A stretch of 23,132 bases of DNA from NCBI GenBank assembly GCA_003023105.1, contig PXSZ01000027.1, forward strand, positions 13,159-36,290, read 5' to 3'. Positions 23,067 through 23,132 of the stretch are shown piece after piece; position 1 is the first letter of the stretch; every line of letters starts with the position of its first letter. The position numbers and the translations under genes are program-made. Below the pieces are notes generated by a model that was not told where the DNA came from, made no database searches, and was given only the letters and a program-made list of their open reading frames with translations. The DNA comes from Bacteroidetes bacterium QH_10_64_37. Its GTDB lineage: Bacteria; Bacteroidota; Rhodothermia; Rhodothermales; Salinibacteraceae.

Positions 23067-23132
23067 GTCCGCAGGGAACTGTGCCGCAGAGAACAGCCGA
23101 TGAACGGGCGAAAACCAATCCGTCGATGCTCA

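Noticed and set aside
23067..23132. Possible 3' end of an upstream minus-strand gene at the window edge
   Set aside because: A TGA can be read at the very edge (minus strand), but too little sequence is present to support a gene.

Overview
The window looks like chromosomal DNA from a high-GC, halophilic member of the Rhodothermota/Bacteroidota, most like Salinibacter or a close relative. This rests on three observations. The proteome is acidic: ribosomal protein L21 has a tail of about 60 residues made largely of Glu, Asp and Ser, and GreA, PhoH and PanD are Asp/Glu rich. Clear Shine-Dalgarno sequences are scarce, as is usual in this lineage. A carotenoid block of CruF, CrtB and CruG homologues is present, the enzyme set expected for a glycosylated, acyclic-ended carotenoid of the salinixanthin type. 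The lineage is inferred from gene content; no rRNA is present.

Layout. Positions 1-1380 hold a broken alpha/beta hydrolase gene, frameshifted by a 14-bp tandem duplication, and a small convergent hypothetical gene. Positions 1381-2742 hold panC-panD, two steps of pantothenate synthesis. Positions 3051-5131 hold a 3-hydroxybutyryl-CoA dehydrogenase and, convergent with it, a PhoH-type ATPase. dapF diverges from phoH and runs toward a PpiD/SurA-like membrane-anchored folding factor (6053-8131). Next come an MtfA-like zinc peptidase (8518-9444) and a convergent kynureninase-like PLP enzyme (9437-10678). The rplU-rpmA ribosomal operon follows (11862 down to 10855), with a clear intrinsic terminator. 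Positions 11997-14683 carry, on the plus strand, an FAH-family hydrolase, a stress-type protein with a glycine zipper and two copies of a YRFGY-containing domain, and an FMN-binding PNPOx-like protein. Positions 17357 down to 14704 carry greA, mtgA and ltaE on the minus strand. Positions 17701-18648 are a RES/Xre toxin-antitoxin pair. Positions 18689-19526 are a broken LD-carboxypeptidase gene, with an internal deletion plus frameshift. Positions 23066 down to 19577 are the apparent carotenoid operon cruF-crtB-cruG, followed by a small LapA-like membrane protein.

Most of the window is ordinary housekeeping. The points worth a second look are two probably inactivated genes with visible lesions, the duplicated-domain stress protein, the RES/Xre module with a candidate operator, three separate triple tandem repeats (15, 19 and 21 bp) clustered in the crtB/cruF region, and intergenic inverted repeats sharing a GGCGGACCGC-like core. 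I saw no tRNA, rRNA, CRISPR array, insertion sequence or prophage. I did not find a convincing new multi-gene system.
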